Below, in pieces: positions 7,748 through 15,169 of a stretch of DNA of 25,743 bases. Positions within the stretch are counted from its first letter, which is position 1; each line of letters begins with the position of its first letter. The position numbers were made by a program, and so were the translations under genes. The DNA lies in contig JAGCLX010000059.1 of assembly GCA_017646785.1 (NCBI GenBank), positions 1-25,743 on the forward strand, read 5' to 3'. The notes under the pieces are model-generated. The model had not been told where the DNA came from. It worked only from the letters and a program-made list of their open reading frames with translations, and did not search any database. This stretch comes from Alistipes sp. (GTDB lineage: Bacteria; Bacteroidota; Bacteroidia; Bacteroidales; Rikenellaceae).

Positions 7748-9142
7748 CTACTCCTTGCCGACAACAGCCTCGAGCTCCTCAATAGTGAGAGGCAAGAGCT
7801 TGTCGCCAATGAAGCGGCTACCAGTCTCGGTTACAAGCACATCGTCCTCGATGCGGATACCACCGAAATCACGATATGTATCAAGCTTAGCGTAATCTAC
7901 AATGCCCTCAAACTTACCCTCTGAGCGCATCTTGTCGATAAGCGCAGGGATGAAGTAGATACCTGGCTCGTCAGACATAACAGTACCTGGCTCCACGCGC
8001 CATGTAGCACGATGGATGCATGTTGCAGACTTTGCTGCACGCTCGGCAACAGTTGAGAAGTCGAACGAGCGCTCACCAATGTTCTCCAAATCATGAACAT
8101 CCATACCCATGCCGTGGCCCAAGCCATGAGGCATGAACATATACAAAGCACCAGCCTCAACTGCAACCTCGGGAGTAGACTTGATAAGACCCAAGCCCTT
8201 AAGACCCTCAGCCAATGACATATATGCCGCCTTGTGAATCTCAGGGTACATAGTGCCGGGCTTAATCATATCCTTAACCTGGCTGTGAGCATTGAGCACG
8301 ATGTTGTATACGTCGCGCTGGCGATCTGAGAACTTACCGTTTACAGGGTAGGTACGAGTGTGATCAGAGCAGTAGCCCTCAACAGACTCACCGCCACCAT
8401 CTACCAACAACAAGCGACCAGACTCCAACACACCATCATGATTGTGGTTATGTAAAATCTCACCGTGCTGTGTTACGATTGTGGGGAACGACACGCCCTG
8501 ACCATACGACTTAGCAATGCCCTCAACACGACCTGCGATCTCACGCTCTACAACACCTGGGCGACACATCTTCATCGCTGTCATGTGCATCTGGTAGCCA
8601 ATCTTGAATGCACGTTCCAAAGCCTCAATCTCCTCTGCAGACTTCTTCTCACGCATCTCAGCTACGGCAAACATCAAATCCAAAGACTTGCGCTCGTGGA
8701 GCATGCCAAGGCGGATACCCAACCAATCAGCAACCTCAATCTTAAGCTCAGCACGATATGGAGGCAAGTAGTGTACGGGGCGGTTCTGCTCGATAGCCTT
8801 ACGCAATACATCGCGAATCTCGTTGCGAGCATATGTCTTCTCTACACCAACCTCAGCACCCTGCTCACGAATGGTAGGCATAGGACCTGTCCAGATGATA
8901 TCCTCAACGGTGAAGTCATCACCAAAGATCATAGCCTCACCCGATTCAGCATCGATAAGACCAATGAGCGATGGAACATCAAGACCAAAGTAGTAACGGA
9001 ACGTAGAGTCCTGACGGTAGTAGTATGTGTTATTGGGGTAGTTGTTAGGCACCTCGGGGTTTGCGGGGAGAAGGATAAGTCCCTTGCCTACGCGGCGCGC
9101 CAACTCGGCACGACGGCCAATATAAGTCTCTTTGCTAAACAT
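7748..9142 (-). CDS. pepP: Xaa-Pro aminopeptidase (M24B metallopeptidase)
   Basis: This cytoplasmic enzyme removes the N-terminal residue from peptides with proline in second place. An N-terminal AMP_N domain (about 1-150) is followed by a pita-bread M24 catalytic domain (about 165-460). All five dinuclear-metal ligands are visible: Asp248 (LLVDGG), Asp260 (SDHTRTYP), His343 (HGLGHGMGMDVHD), Glu392 (SDEPGIY) and Glu432 (GIRIEDD). The 464-residue length matches E. coli PepP (441) with small insertions. No signal peptide is present. The ATG at 9142 lies 39 bases after the stop of the U32 gene, and no promoter box is visible in that gap, so it is probably the last gene of a three-gene unit. The pepP symbol is by family; paralogues exist in many Bacteroidota. 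Confidence 0.95.
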   Translation of the reverse strand: MFSKETYIGRRAELARRVGKGLILLPANPEVPNNYPNNTYYYRQDSTFRYYFGLDVPSLIGLIDAESGEAMIFGDDFTVEDIIWTGPMPTIREQGAEVGVEKTYARNEIRDVLRKAIEQNRPVHYLPPYRAELKIEVADWLGIRLGMLHERKSLDLMFAVAEMREKKSAEEIEALERAFKIGYQMHMTAMKMCRPGVVEREIAGRVEGIAKSYGQGVSFPTIVTQHGEILHNHNHDGVLESGRLLLVDGGGESVEGYCSDHTRTYPVNGKFSDRQRDVYNIVLNAHSQVKDMIKPGTMYPEIHKAAYMSLAEGLKGLGLIKSTPEVAVEAGALYMFMPHGLGHGMGMDVHDLENIGERSFDFSTVAERAAKSATCIHRATWRVEPGTVMSDEPGIYFIPALIDKMRSEGKFEGIVDYAKLDTYRDFGGIRIEDDVLVTETGSRFIGDKLLPLTIEELEAVVGKE

Positions 9143-9181
9143 AGTTTTATAGTTTTAGGTAATTTATATTATTCGTTTATA

Positions 9182-10423
9182 CTATCTCTCAACCTCTTTG
9201 TAAACCTTGTCGCCACGGCGAACCTCATCAACAGTCTTCAACGAGATGTAGTCACCCTGCTTGGCGTTAGTTGTGGGCTGTTCATTGAGCATGATGCCCT
9301 CGGCCTTCTGCTCCACAACGCCAGTCTTCTCTCCCATGAAGAGCAGTGCATCGCCCTCAGCGACCTCGCACGCCTCAACCAACACCTCTGCAACACCAAT
9401 ACGTTTGAAGTAGTTGGTCACCTTACCCATATAGACCTTCTTCAAGGTTGCTGATGAACCATAGCGTTCGCTGTGCTCGACCATGGTCTTTGCAGCGTAG
9501 TAGCCACCCCAGAAGTCACGATTGAAGACTGTACGCAACTTCTCCTTGATAGGAGCAACGCTCTCAGGAGTGTACTCGCCAGCCTCCAGCAACTTAAGTG
9601 CCGCATCATAGCTCTCCACAACGCGCTTCACATACTCACCACCGCGTGCACGACCCTCAATCTTCAAGACGCGCACACCCGCCTCAATGAACGTATCGAG
9701 GAAGTCCACCGTACACAAATCCTTGGGCGAGAGCACATACTGGCCATCTATATCGAGCTGCTGACCGCTATCCTTGTCAGTGATGGTGTACTTGCGACGA
9801 CATATCTGGCGACACGCGCCACGATTTGCAGAGTGGTGAGTTTCATGCTCCGAGAGATAGCACTTGCCCGACATAGACATACACATTGCACCATGGGCAA
9901 ACATCTCTATCTTCACAAGTTCGCCAGCAGGACCACAGATTTTCTGCTCCGTAATCTGCTTCGAAATATAACCAATCTGCTCAAGCGACAACTCTCGCGC
10001 CAAGACAACGACATCAGCCCACTGTGCGAAGAACTTTACAGCCTCTATGTTCGAGATATTGCTCTGCGTAGAGATATGCACCTCCATGCCCACCTCACGA
10101 GCATAGAGTATAGCCGCAAGGTCCGTGGCAATGATAGCGTCGATACCCTCCGCCTTAGCTCTATCAATAATTCGGCGCATAACCTCCATCTCTGTATCGT
10201 AGATAACGATATTGACAGTGAGGTATGTCTTAACACCCGCAGCGTGTGCCACACGCACAATCTCTGCGAGGTCATCGAGCGTAAAGTTTACACTCGACGC
10301 AGCACGCATGTTGAGCTGCTCGACACCAAAATACACCGAGTCAGCACCCGCATTGATAGCGGCATTGAGTGACTCATACGACCCAACAGGGGCCATAATC
10401 TCTATATCCTGTCTTCTAATCAT
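9182..10423 (-). CDS. Peptidase-U32-family protein, TrhP-like RNA hydroxylation factor
   Basis: The U32 family was named for a proposed collagenase, but its studied E. coli members act in RNA hydroxylation: TrhP (YegQ) at tRNA uridine 34 and RlhA at 23S rRNA C2501. This 413-residue protein shows an N-terminal TIM-barrel-like part (IMAPVGSYESLNAAINAGAD, residues 9-28) and the family signature with cysteines at 181, 188, 204 and 208 (CMSMSGKCYLS, NRGACRQICRR), probably iron-sulphur ligands. LKIEGRARGGEYV follows near 264, then a C-terminal small beta domain. The length is closer to TrhP (about 450) than RlhA (about 650), so tRNA 5-hydroxyuridine formation is the better guess. It starts 7 bases after the polyprenyl synthetase gene, clearly in one operon with it. 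Confidence 0.9.
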   Translation of the reverse strand: MIRRQDIEIMAPVGSYESLNAAINAGADSVYFGVEQLNMRAASSVNFTLDDLAEIVRVAHAAGVKTYLTVNIVIYDTEMEVMRRIIDRAKAEGIDAIIATDLAAILYAREVGMEVHISTQSNISNIEAVKFFAQWADVVVLARELSLEQIGYISKQITEQKICGPAGELVKIEMFAHGAMCMSMSGKCYLSEHETHHSANRGACRQICRRKYTITDKDSGQQLDIDGQYVLSPKDLCTVDFLDTFIEAGVRVLKIEGRARGGEYVKRVVESYDAALKLLEAGEYTPESVAPIKEKLRTVFNRDFWGGYYAAKTMVEHSERYGSSATLKKVYMGKVTNYFKRIGVAEVLVEACEVAEGDALLFMGEKTGVVEQKAEGIMLNEQPTTNAKQGDYISLKTVDEVRRGDKVYKEVER

Positions 10424-10430
10424 AATCCTA

Positions 10431-11432
10431 TTACTTCTTTCTACCCATCAAGTTACGCGCAAACTCAACAAGAGCGGCAGTACGCTCACCTGCAATGCTC
10501 AACGTATTCAACACCGACAACGCGCGCTCGAAGCGTAGCTCGATCTGCTGCTCTGTAGCATGCTTAACATCCAACTTCTCGTAGAGAGCCTTGATCGTAG
10601 CAATCTTCTCAGCATCGCTCAACGCCTCATTCTTATGTGTTGTGCGCAACACCTCACGCTCCTTATCCGAGGCGCGATTCATTGCCTGCACCATGAGATA
10701 TGTCTGCTTACCCTCAAGAATATCTCCACCAATTTTCTTGCCCAAAGACTCATCTCCAAAGCTATCAAGCATATCGTCCTGAAGCTGGAAGGCAAGACCA
10801 AGCTCCGTAGCAAAGCGGTAGATCTTCTTAATGTCATCATCATCTGCACCCGCCAACGTAGCACCTATCATTGCTGAGCCAGACAACAGGGCCGAGGTTT
10901 TGCGCTCGATCATCTGGATATAGTCCTCAACAGCAACTGTTGTCATACCCTCGAAGTCCATGTCATACTGCTGACCCTCACACACCTCAAGCGCCATATC
11001 GTTGAATAGGTGCATAACGCGAGATAGACGCTCTGCATCAAGCATTGCAAGGTATTTATATGCTGTAATAAGCATTGCATCACCCGAGAGTATAGCCACA
11101 TTCTCACCCCACTTAGCATATACCGAGGGCTTACCACGACGCATATCGGCATTGTCCATAATATCGTCATGCAATAGCGTAAAGTTATGGAACACCTCCA
11201 CAGCCAACGCTGCAGGCATCGCCTTATCGATGTTGCCACCAAAAGCCTCGTTGGCTATAAGTAGCAACACGGGGCGCAGGCGCTTACCGCCACCCGACAT
11301 CGAATAGATAATTGGGGCGTACAATAGTTCTGGTTCCTCGGGAGTCTGCATCTGGCTCAATGCGGCCTCAAACTCCGCCAAAATCTCGTCGTTAGTGCGT
11401 ATCATATATTTACATTCGTTAGTATCATTCAT
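10431..11432 (-). CDS. Polyprenyl diphosphate synthase (trans-isoprenyl chain elongation)
   Basis: The enzyme condenses isopentenyl diphosphate onto an allylic diphosphate. Both aspartate-rich motifs are intact: DDIMD at residues 89-93 (in LLHDDIMDNADMRRGKP) and DDMLD at 219-223 (in FQLQDDMLDSFGD). The SGGGKRLRP segment is at 46-54, and GKKIGGDILEGK follows the second motif. A Phe sits five residues before the first DDxxD, a position where aromatic side chains usually limit the product to about C15-C20; the actual length cannot be read with certainty. It may supply prenyl groups for menaquinone or be a precursor for undecaprenyl phosphate. An ATG at 11405 (MIRTNDEIL) is an equally plausible start. 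It is the first gene of the minus-strand unit with the U32 and pepP genes. Confidence 0.94.
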   Translation of the reverse strand: MNDTNECKYMIRTNDEILAEFEAALSQMQTPEEPELLYAPIIYSMSGGGKRLRPVLLLIANEAFGGNIDKAMPAALAVEVFHNFTLLHDDIMDNADMRRGKPSVYAKWGENVAILSGDAMLITAYKYLAMLDAERLSRVMHLFNDMALEVCEGQQYDMDFEGMTTVAVEDYIQMIERKTSALLSGSAMIGATLAGADDDDIKKIYRFATELGLAFQLQDDMLDSFGDESLGKKIGGDILEGKQTYLMVQAMNRASDKEREVLRTTHKNEALSDAEKIATIKALYEKLDVKHATEQQIELRFERALSVLNTLSIAGERTAALVEFARNLMGRKK

Positions 11433-11516
11433 ATATTGAGACTCAAAGCCTCACTATAACACCCTATTTAACATCCATGGACACATCATCATGGAGATAT
11501 ATTTAGTATTATGCGT

Positions 11517-11524
11517 CAAAATTA
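11517..11524 (-). promoter_or_regulatory. Promoter -7 box for the polyprenyl synthetase operon
   Basis: On the minus strand this reads TAATTTTG, an exact TAnnTTTG match, about 85 bases before the ATG at 11432. No clear -33 TTG is present. The leader would contain a small inverted repeat, TCCATG (11474-11479) with CATGGA (11490-11495). Confidence 0.5.
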
Positions 11525-11531
11525 GTATTTT

Positions 11532-11565
11532 TTTTGCACAGATTAAAATTATTTTGGTAACTTTG
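11532..11565 (+). promoter_or_regulatory. Promoter of the ROK kinase gene
   Basis: The -33 box TTTTG (11532-11536) and the -7 box TAACTTTG (11558-11565) both match the Bacteroidota consensus, with 21 bases between them. Transcription would begin near 11571, about 25 bases before the start codon. The minus-strand promoter for the neighbouring operon lies only a few bases to the left, so the two may influence each other. Confidence 0.75.
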
Positions 11566-11595
11566 ACCTATAAAATTTTCAAATAACTGTATAGC

Positions 11596-12627
11596 ATGAC
11601 AAAAAAATACGCAATGGGCATTGATATTGGCGGAACCAATACAGCCTTTGGTCTTGTTGATGAGGATGGAAATATCATTGCCGAGGGCAAAATTTCCACA
11701 GATAAATATAGACACTTCGACGACTACAAACCATACATCGAAGCACTCGCTGCTGCCATGCAGGAGCTTATCGCATCACAGCCCGAGTGTGACCTTATAG
11801 GTATCGGCGTGGGTGCACCCAACGCAAACATCCACTCTGGACGCATCGAGACTCCCGCCAACCTATGGAAGTTCGAGGATCCTCATGACCCACGACCCGA
11901 CTCAATTCGTATCTTCAACTTTGTTGACGACCTAAGCCGATTGATGAAGGGTGCGAAGGTGATGATTACGAACGATGCCAACGCAGCAGCTATTGGCGAG
12001 ATGGTATTCGGCAATGCACGTGGCATGAAGGACTTTGCGATGATAACTCTTGGCACTGGTCTTGGTTCTGGTATCGTTTGCAATGGCGAGATGGTATATG
12101 GCCATGACGGTTTTGCTGGTGAGTATGGCCACATCGCTGTTGACTCACGCGAGACTGGCCGCCAGTGCGGCTGCGGCCGCAAGGGCTGTCTTGAGGCATA
12201 CGTTTCAGCCACAGGTATCAAGCGCACAGCTTTCGACCTCATGGCATCTATGACATGCGATAGCGAGCTTCGTTCAATCCCATACGAGAAGTTCGAGGCT
12301 AAGATGCTATCGGATGCAGCTGCAAAGAACGACCCCATCGCTCTCGAGGCATTCGAGCGCACAGGCAAGGTGCTCGGCTTGGCACTCGCAGACCTCACTG
12401 CCATTACCTCTCCCGAGGCTATCATACTCTTTGGCGGACTTGCTAACGCAGGCGACTATATCATGCGCCCCACATACAAGTATATGGAGGAGAACCAGCT
12501 CGGCGTTTTCAAGGGCAAGGTGAAGCTTATGATGAGCGGTATCCAGGATAAGAATGTCGCTATTTTGGGCGGCGCAGCACTCATCTGGAAACAGCACCTT
12601 GAGGCAGCTGTTGAGAGCTACTCATAA
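11596..12627 (+). CDS. ROK-family sugar kinase, probable glucokinase
   Basis: ROK kinases phosphorylate glucose or related hexoses with ATP. The 343-residue protein has the N-terminal phosphate-binding loop GIDIGGTNTAFGLV (8-21), the catalytic aspartate in NDANAAAIGE (Asp127), a second phosphate motif TLGTGLGSGIV (151-161), sugar-binding Glu176 and His179 in GEYGHIAV, and the ROK zinc motif CGCGRKGCLEAYV with Cys191, Cys193 and Cys198. No DNA-binding domain precedes it, so it is a kinase and not a ROK repressor. Sugar specificity (glucose, N-acetylmannosamine or other) cannot be settled from motifs, though glucokinase is the common annotation for this form. It stands alone between a promoter and a strong terminator. 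Confidence 0.94.
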   Translation: MTKKYAMGIDIGGTNTAFGLVDEDGNIIAEGKISTDKYRHFDDYKPYIEALAAAMQELIASQPECDLIGIGVGAPNANIHSGRIETPANLWKFEDPHDPRPDSIRIFNFVDDLSRLMKGAKVMITNDANAAAIGEMVFGNARGMKDFAMITLGTGLGSGIVCNGEMVYGHDGFAGEYGHIAVDSRETGRQCGCGRKGCLEAYVSATGIKRTAFDLMASMTCDSELRSIPYEKFEAKMLSDAAAKNDPIALEAFERTGKVLGLALADLTAITSPEAIILFGGLANAGDYIMRPTYKYMEENQLGVFKGKVKLMMSGIQDKNVAILGGAALIWKQHLEAAVESYS

Positions 12628-12647
12628 TAGGTGTAACACGTTAATCT

Positions 12648-12689
12648 AAAGTAGTGTAGCGATTTTATAAATCGCTACACTACTTTTTT
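12648..12689. terminator. Bidirectional terminator between convergent genes
   Basis: A perfect 18-bp stem (12648-12665 with 12669-12686) has a 3-base loop. The right flank gives a T run on the plus strand for the kinase gene. The stem starts with AAA, so the minus strand also ends in a short T run for the acyltransferase gene, whose stop codon borders it directly. Confidence 0.92.
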
Positions 12690-13607
12690 CTACGCCCATA
12701 CACACCCTCTTCTACTCTTTACACTAATAGATAAATATCGTCTTTTTATATCATCATAAAAATCATCAACCGTGAGCATGATTGCCGTCTCTGCGACATT
12801 CCCCAAGTCACCATTTGCATACGTATCGAAGGTCTGCATCGTGGGCGACAGACGCATGTACGACGATATGATTGGCGGGACAGCACACTGCAAATCCCTC
12901 ATTCGCGAAATCAGAATTCGATAGTTCTCACCCAGCGTCTCGCCAACGAATATCTGGCGACAACGAAACCTACTCAGCCCAACGCCCAGTGGCGAGCGAG
13001 CACGCAGCAGCGACTCTCGCGACGGGAAGATATACCGCATGAAACCTACGAGCAGATCACGAGCCTGGGCCCCCAGCGACGGATAGAGCGTAACACGCCC
13101 AAACAGATAGCGCACGCCCAACGACATAACAACCCTACCAAGCCCCTCCCAAAGAGCATCAAGCGCATATATCGTATGACGCCCCGCAGCACTCTGATAC
13201 TCAGGCACAACAAACGAACGACCAAGCTCCAGTGACCATGGAAGATAGTCACGAACAAAGCGCTCCGAGAGCGTAAAGTATCGCCCCACAGCGAGGCTAT
13301 CAGAGGGCACATCCGCACATACAGCATAGCGATAGCCACCCACTATCTTGCACATCACATCATCCCACACAATAAGCTGGCGACACGTACCGTCAACATC
13401 AGAGGCATTTCCGCCCATATCATCGAGCGTCACACCCACGTCGCGATACGCCTCACCCCTAAGCCGCCACACCTCCCGCATAAGGTGCGGACAACAAGCG
13501 CCATCAAACGTGTAAATGTTAGCAGGCCAGCGTGTTGCCCGACCAAGCGCCGCAGCACACCTAAGCTCTCTTGCCACCAACTCCCTATCCCTACTTTTAG
13601 TTCTCAT
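12690..13607 (-). CDS. GNAT-type N-acyltransferase, OlsB/GlsB-like
   Basis: The 305-residue protein resembles the hemolysin/OlsB group of GNAT acyltransferases (Acyltransf_5 type). These attach a 3-hydroxy fatty acid to the amino group of ornithine or, in Bacteroides, of glycine (GlsB) to begin an amino-acid lipid. The best evidence is the acceptor segment YLPWSLELGRSFVVPEYQ (residues 121-138) after a beta-rich region VMCKIVGGYRYAVC (84-97), then a helix with the LWEGLGRVV segment (152-160). There is no signal peptide or membrane span. The usual O-acyltransferase partner (GlsA-like) is not beside it. It is divergent from rsmH with about 96 bases between the starts. AUA and other codons avoided by strongly expressed neighbours are present, suggesting modest expression. 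The family is fairly sure; the acceptor amino acid is inference. Confidence 0.75.
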   Translation of the reverse strand: MRTKSRDRELVARELRCAAALGRATRWPANIYTFDGACCPHLMREVWRLRGEAYRDVGVTLDDMGGNASDVDGTCRQLIVWDDVMCKIVGGYRYAVCADVPSDSLAVGRYFTLSERFVRDYLPWSLELGRSFVVPEYQSAAGRHTIYALDALWEGLGRVVMSLGVRYLFGRVTLYPSLGAQARDLLVGFMRYIFPSRESLLRARSPLGVGLSRFRCRQIFVGETLGENYRILISRMRDLQCAVPPIISSYMRLSPTMQTFDTYANGDLGNVAETAIMLTVDDFYDDIKRRYLSISVKSRRGCVWA

Positions 13608-13635
13608 AGTGTATTGAAAAATTTAGCCTCACAAA

Positions 13636-13667
13636 TTGGTCTATTTAGCATTTTTTTACTATCTTCG
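13636..13667 (+). promoter_or_regulatory. Promoter for rsmH and the dcw cluster
   Basis: TTG (13636-13638), 21 bases, then TATCTTCG (13660-13667), one base off the TAnnTTTG consensus. Spacing agrees with the kinase promoter. Transcription would start near 13673, about 30 bases before the rsmH ATG. This is the only good promoter match I noticed before the cluster. Confidence 0.6.
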
Positions 13668-13703
13668 TGCCGTTATTTTTTACTATGTAAAAAGCGATAC
13701 AAA

Positions 13704-14612
13704 ATGGCAGCGGAAACATACCACATACCTGTAATGCTCGAGGAGTGCATCGAACACCTCGCAATCAAGCCCAACGGCACATACATCGACCTCACGATGG
13801 GTGGCGGTGGACACACACGCGAGATACTCCGACACCTCGGTCCCGAGGGACACCTATACTCCCTCGACCAGGACCCCGATGCTGCGGCTAATGCCCCCGA
13901 CGACGAGCGTCACACCTTCGTAGCCTCGAACTTCCGCTTCGTACGTGGAGCTATGCGCTTGCGCGGCGTGGAGCATGTAGACGGCATACTTGCCGACCTC
14001 GGCGTATCGTCACACCACTTCGACGCCAAGCACCGCGGTTTCTCATTCCGTGGCGAAGCCCTCCTCGACATGCGCATGAACACACGCGGTGGTCGCACAG
14101 CTGCCGACATTGTAAACACATACACAAATGATGCCTTAAGCCGCATATTTGCTGAATATGGAGAGTTGAACACCACATGGAAAATCGCCAACTGCATAGA
14201 GCGTGCCAGAGGCGTCAAGCCAATCACCACAACAGCAGAGCTCGTGGAGGCCGTCAAGCCTTGCACACCACCAAAGGATGAGTCTAAGTTCCTCACCAAA
14301 CTCTTCCAGGCGTTACGCATAGAGCTTAATGGCGAGATTGACGCACTCAAGATGGCACTCGACCAGAGCCTCAAGCTCCTTGCCCCCGAGGGTAGATTGG
14401 TAATCATGTCATACCACTCGCTCGAGGATCGTTTAGTAAAGAACTTTATGCGTAGCGGCAACACCGAAGGTCGCATAGAGAAGGATTTTTACGGCCGCGT
14501 GACGACACCTCTCAAGGTGATTACGCGCAAGGCTATCATCCCTTCAGACGAGGAGATAGCCACCAACCCACGCTCACGCAGTGCTAAGTTGCGCGTAGCA
14601 GAGAAGATATAA
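13704..14612 (+). CDS. rsmH: 16S rRNA (cytosine1402-N4)-methyltransferase
   Basis: RsmH (MraW) methylates C1402 in the decoding centre of 16S rRNA using S-adenosylmethionine. The SAM-binding segment YIDLTMGGGGHTREIL is at residues 27-42, GILADLGVSSHHFD at 94-107, RGFSFRGEALLDMRMN at 111-126, and YHSLEDRLVKNFM near the C-terminus. The open frame extends upstream to 13485, but I start at the ATG at 13704, since MAAETYHIPVMLEE is the standard RsmH N-terminus and gives the usual ~302 residues. The upstream extension would run antisense into the acyltransferase and across the promoter. It is the first gene of the dcw cluster; mraZ, which often precedes it, is absent. Confidence 0.97.
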   Translation: MAAETYHIPVMLEECIEHLAIKPNGTYIDLTMGGGGHTREILRHLGPEGHLYSLDQDPDAAANAPDDERHTFVASNFRFVRGAMRLRGVEHVDGILADLGVSSHHFDAKHRGFSFRGEALLDMRMNTRGGRTAADIVNTYTNDALSRIFAEYGELNTTWKIANCIERARGVKPITTTAELVEAVKPCTPPKDESKFLTKLFQALRIELNGEIDALKMALDQSLKLLAPEGRLVIMSYHSLEDRLVKNFMRSGNTEGRIEKDFYGRVTTPLKVITRKAIIPSDEEIATNPRSRSAKLRVAEKI

Positions 14613-14639
14613 TCAACCACAACAGCAACGACATCCGCC

Positions 14640-15161
14640 ATGACAAAGTACAAGGAGATACCCTTTGAGGAGGAACCCATCGACAGCCGCTACGACCGCA
14701 ACTACAGCAGTCGCACAATGCGTAATCGCATAGACCGCGAGGTGGTCATCCTTAACGAGGATAGCGACGAGGATGCCGAAAGTGACATCAACCCCTTCTA
14801 CGACGACGAGCAAGAGGAGGGCCTTGAGGCAAACGCATCGAGCACAAAACGAGATAAGAGCCTCCTGCAGCACATCTTCACAGGTTCGCTACTCACTGAG
14901 GGCACTGTACCCTACTACCGCTACTTTATCGCCATTGCGGTGATGTGCTTCTTCAGTATCTTTCTCACCTTCCTGTCGCTAAACACAGGAAATGAGTATC
15001 GCCGCAAGGAGCGTCAGGCGACCATGCTTCATGAGCGCTCTGTGGTTAAGGAGGAGCAGCGCTATGGTCTTGCATCGAAGAGTGCCATAACCACACGCCT
15101 TGAACAACACAACATCGAATTGGTTGACCTATCGAAGGATAGTCGACTAATTGAGAAATAG
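14640..15161 (+). CDS. FtsL-like cell division protein
   Basis: A 173-residue bitopic protein located exactly where ftsL sits, between rsmH and ftsI. A long, strongly acidic cytoplasmic part (residues ~1-90, with DSDEDAESDINPFYDDEQEE at 41-60) precedes one membrane span at about 95-114. The periplasmic part of some 58 residues begins with a charged, probably coiled-coil stretch (EYRRKERQATMLHERSVVKEEQRYG). FtsL proteins are recognised by topology and position more than by sequence. In other bacteria FtsL forms a complex with FtsB and FtsQ and helps activate FtsW and FtsI. The long N-terminus is typical of Bacteroidota versions. It begins 28 bases after rsmH and ends 8 bases before ftsI. Confidence 0.85.
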   Translation: MTKYKEIPFEEEPIDSRYDRNYSSRTMRNRIDREVVILNEDSDEDAESDINPFYDDEQEEGLEANASSTKRDKSLLQHIFTGSLLTEGTVPYYRYFIAIAVMCFFSIFLTFLSLNTGNEYRRKERQATMLHERSVVKEEQRYGLASKSAITTRLEQHNIELVDLSKDSRLIEK

Positions 15162-15169
15162 AGATAACG

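Noticed and set aside
8465..9454. 329-residue open frame on the plus strand over pepP
   Set aside because: It is antisense to a gene with complete catalytic motifs, has no recognisable motif of its own and is a by-product of codon bias.
9473..10372. 299-residue open frame on the plus strand over the U32 gene
   Set aside because: Antisense to a well-supported gene; no start signal or known domain.
13485..13703. 73-residue N-terminal extension of rsmH
   Set aside because: It runs through the promoter region and antisense into the acyltransferase gene. RsmH normally starts at the MAAETYHIPVMLEE position.
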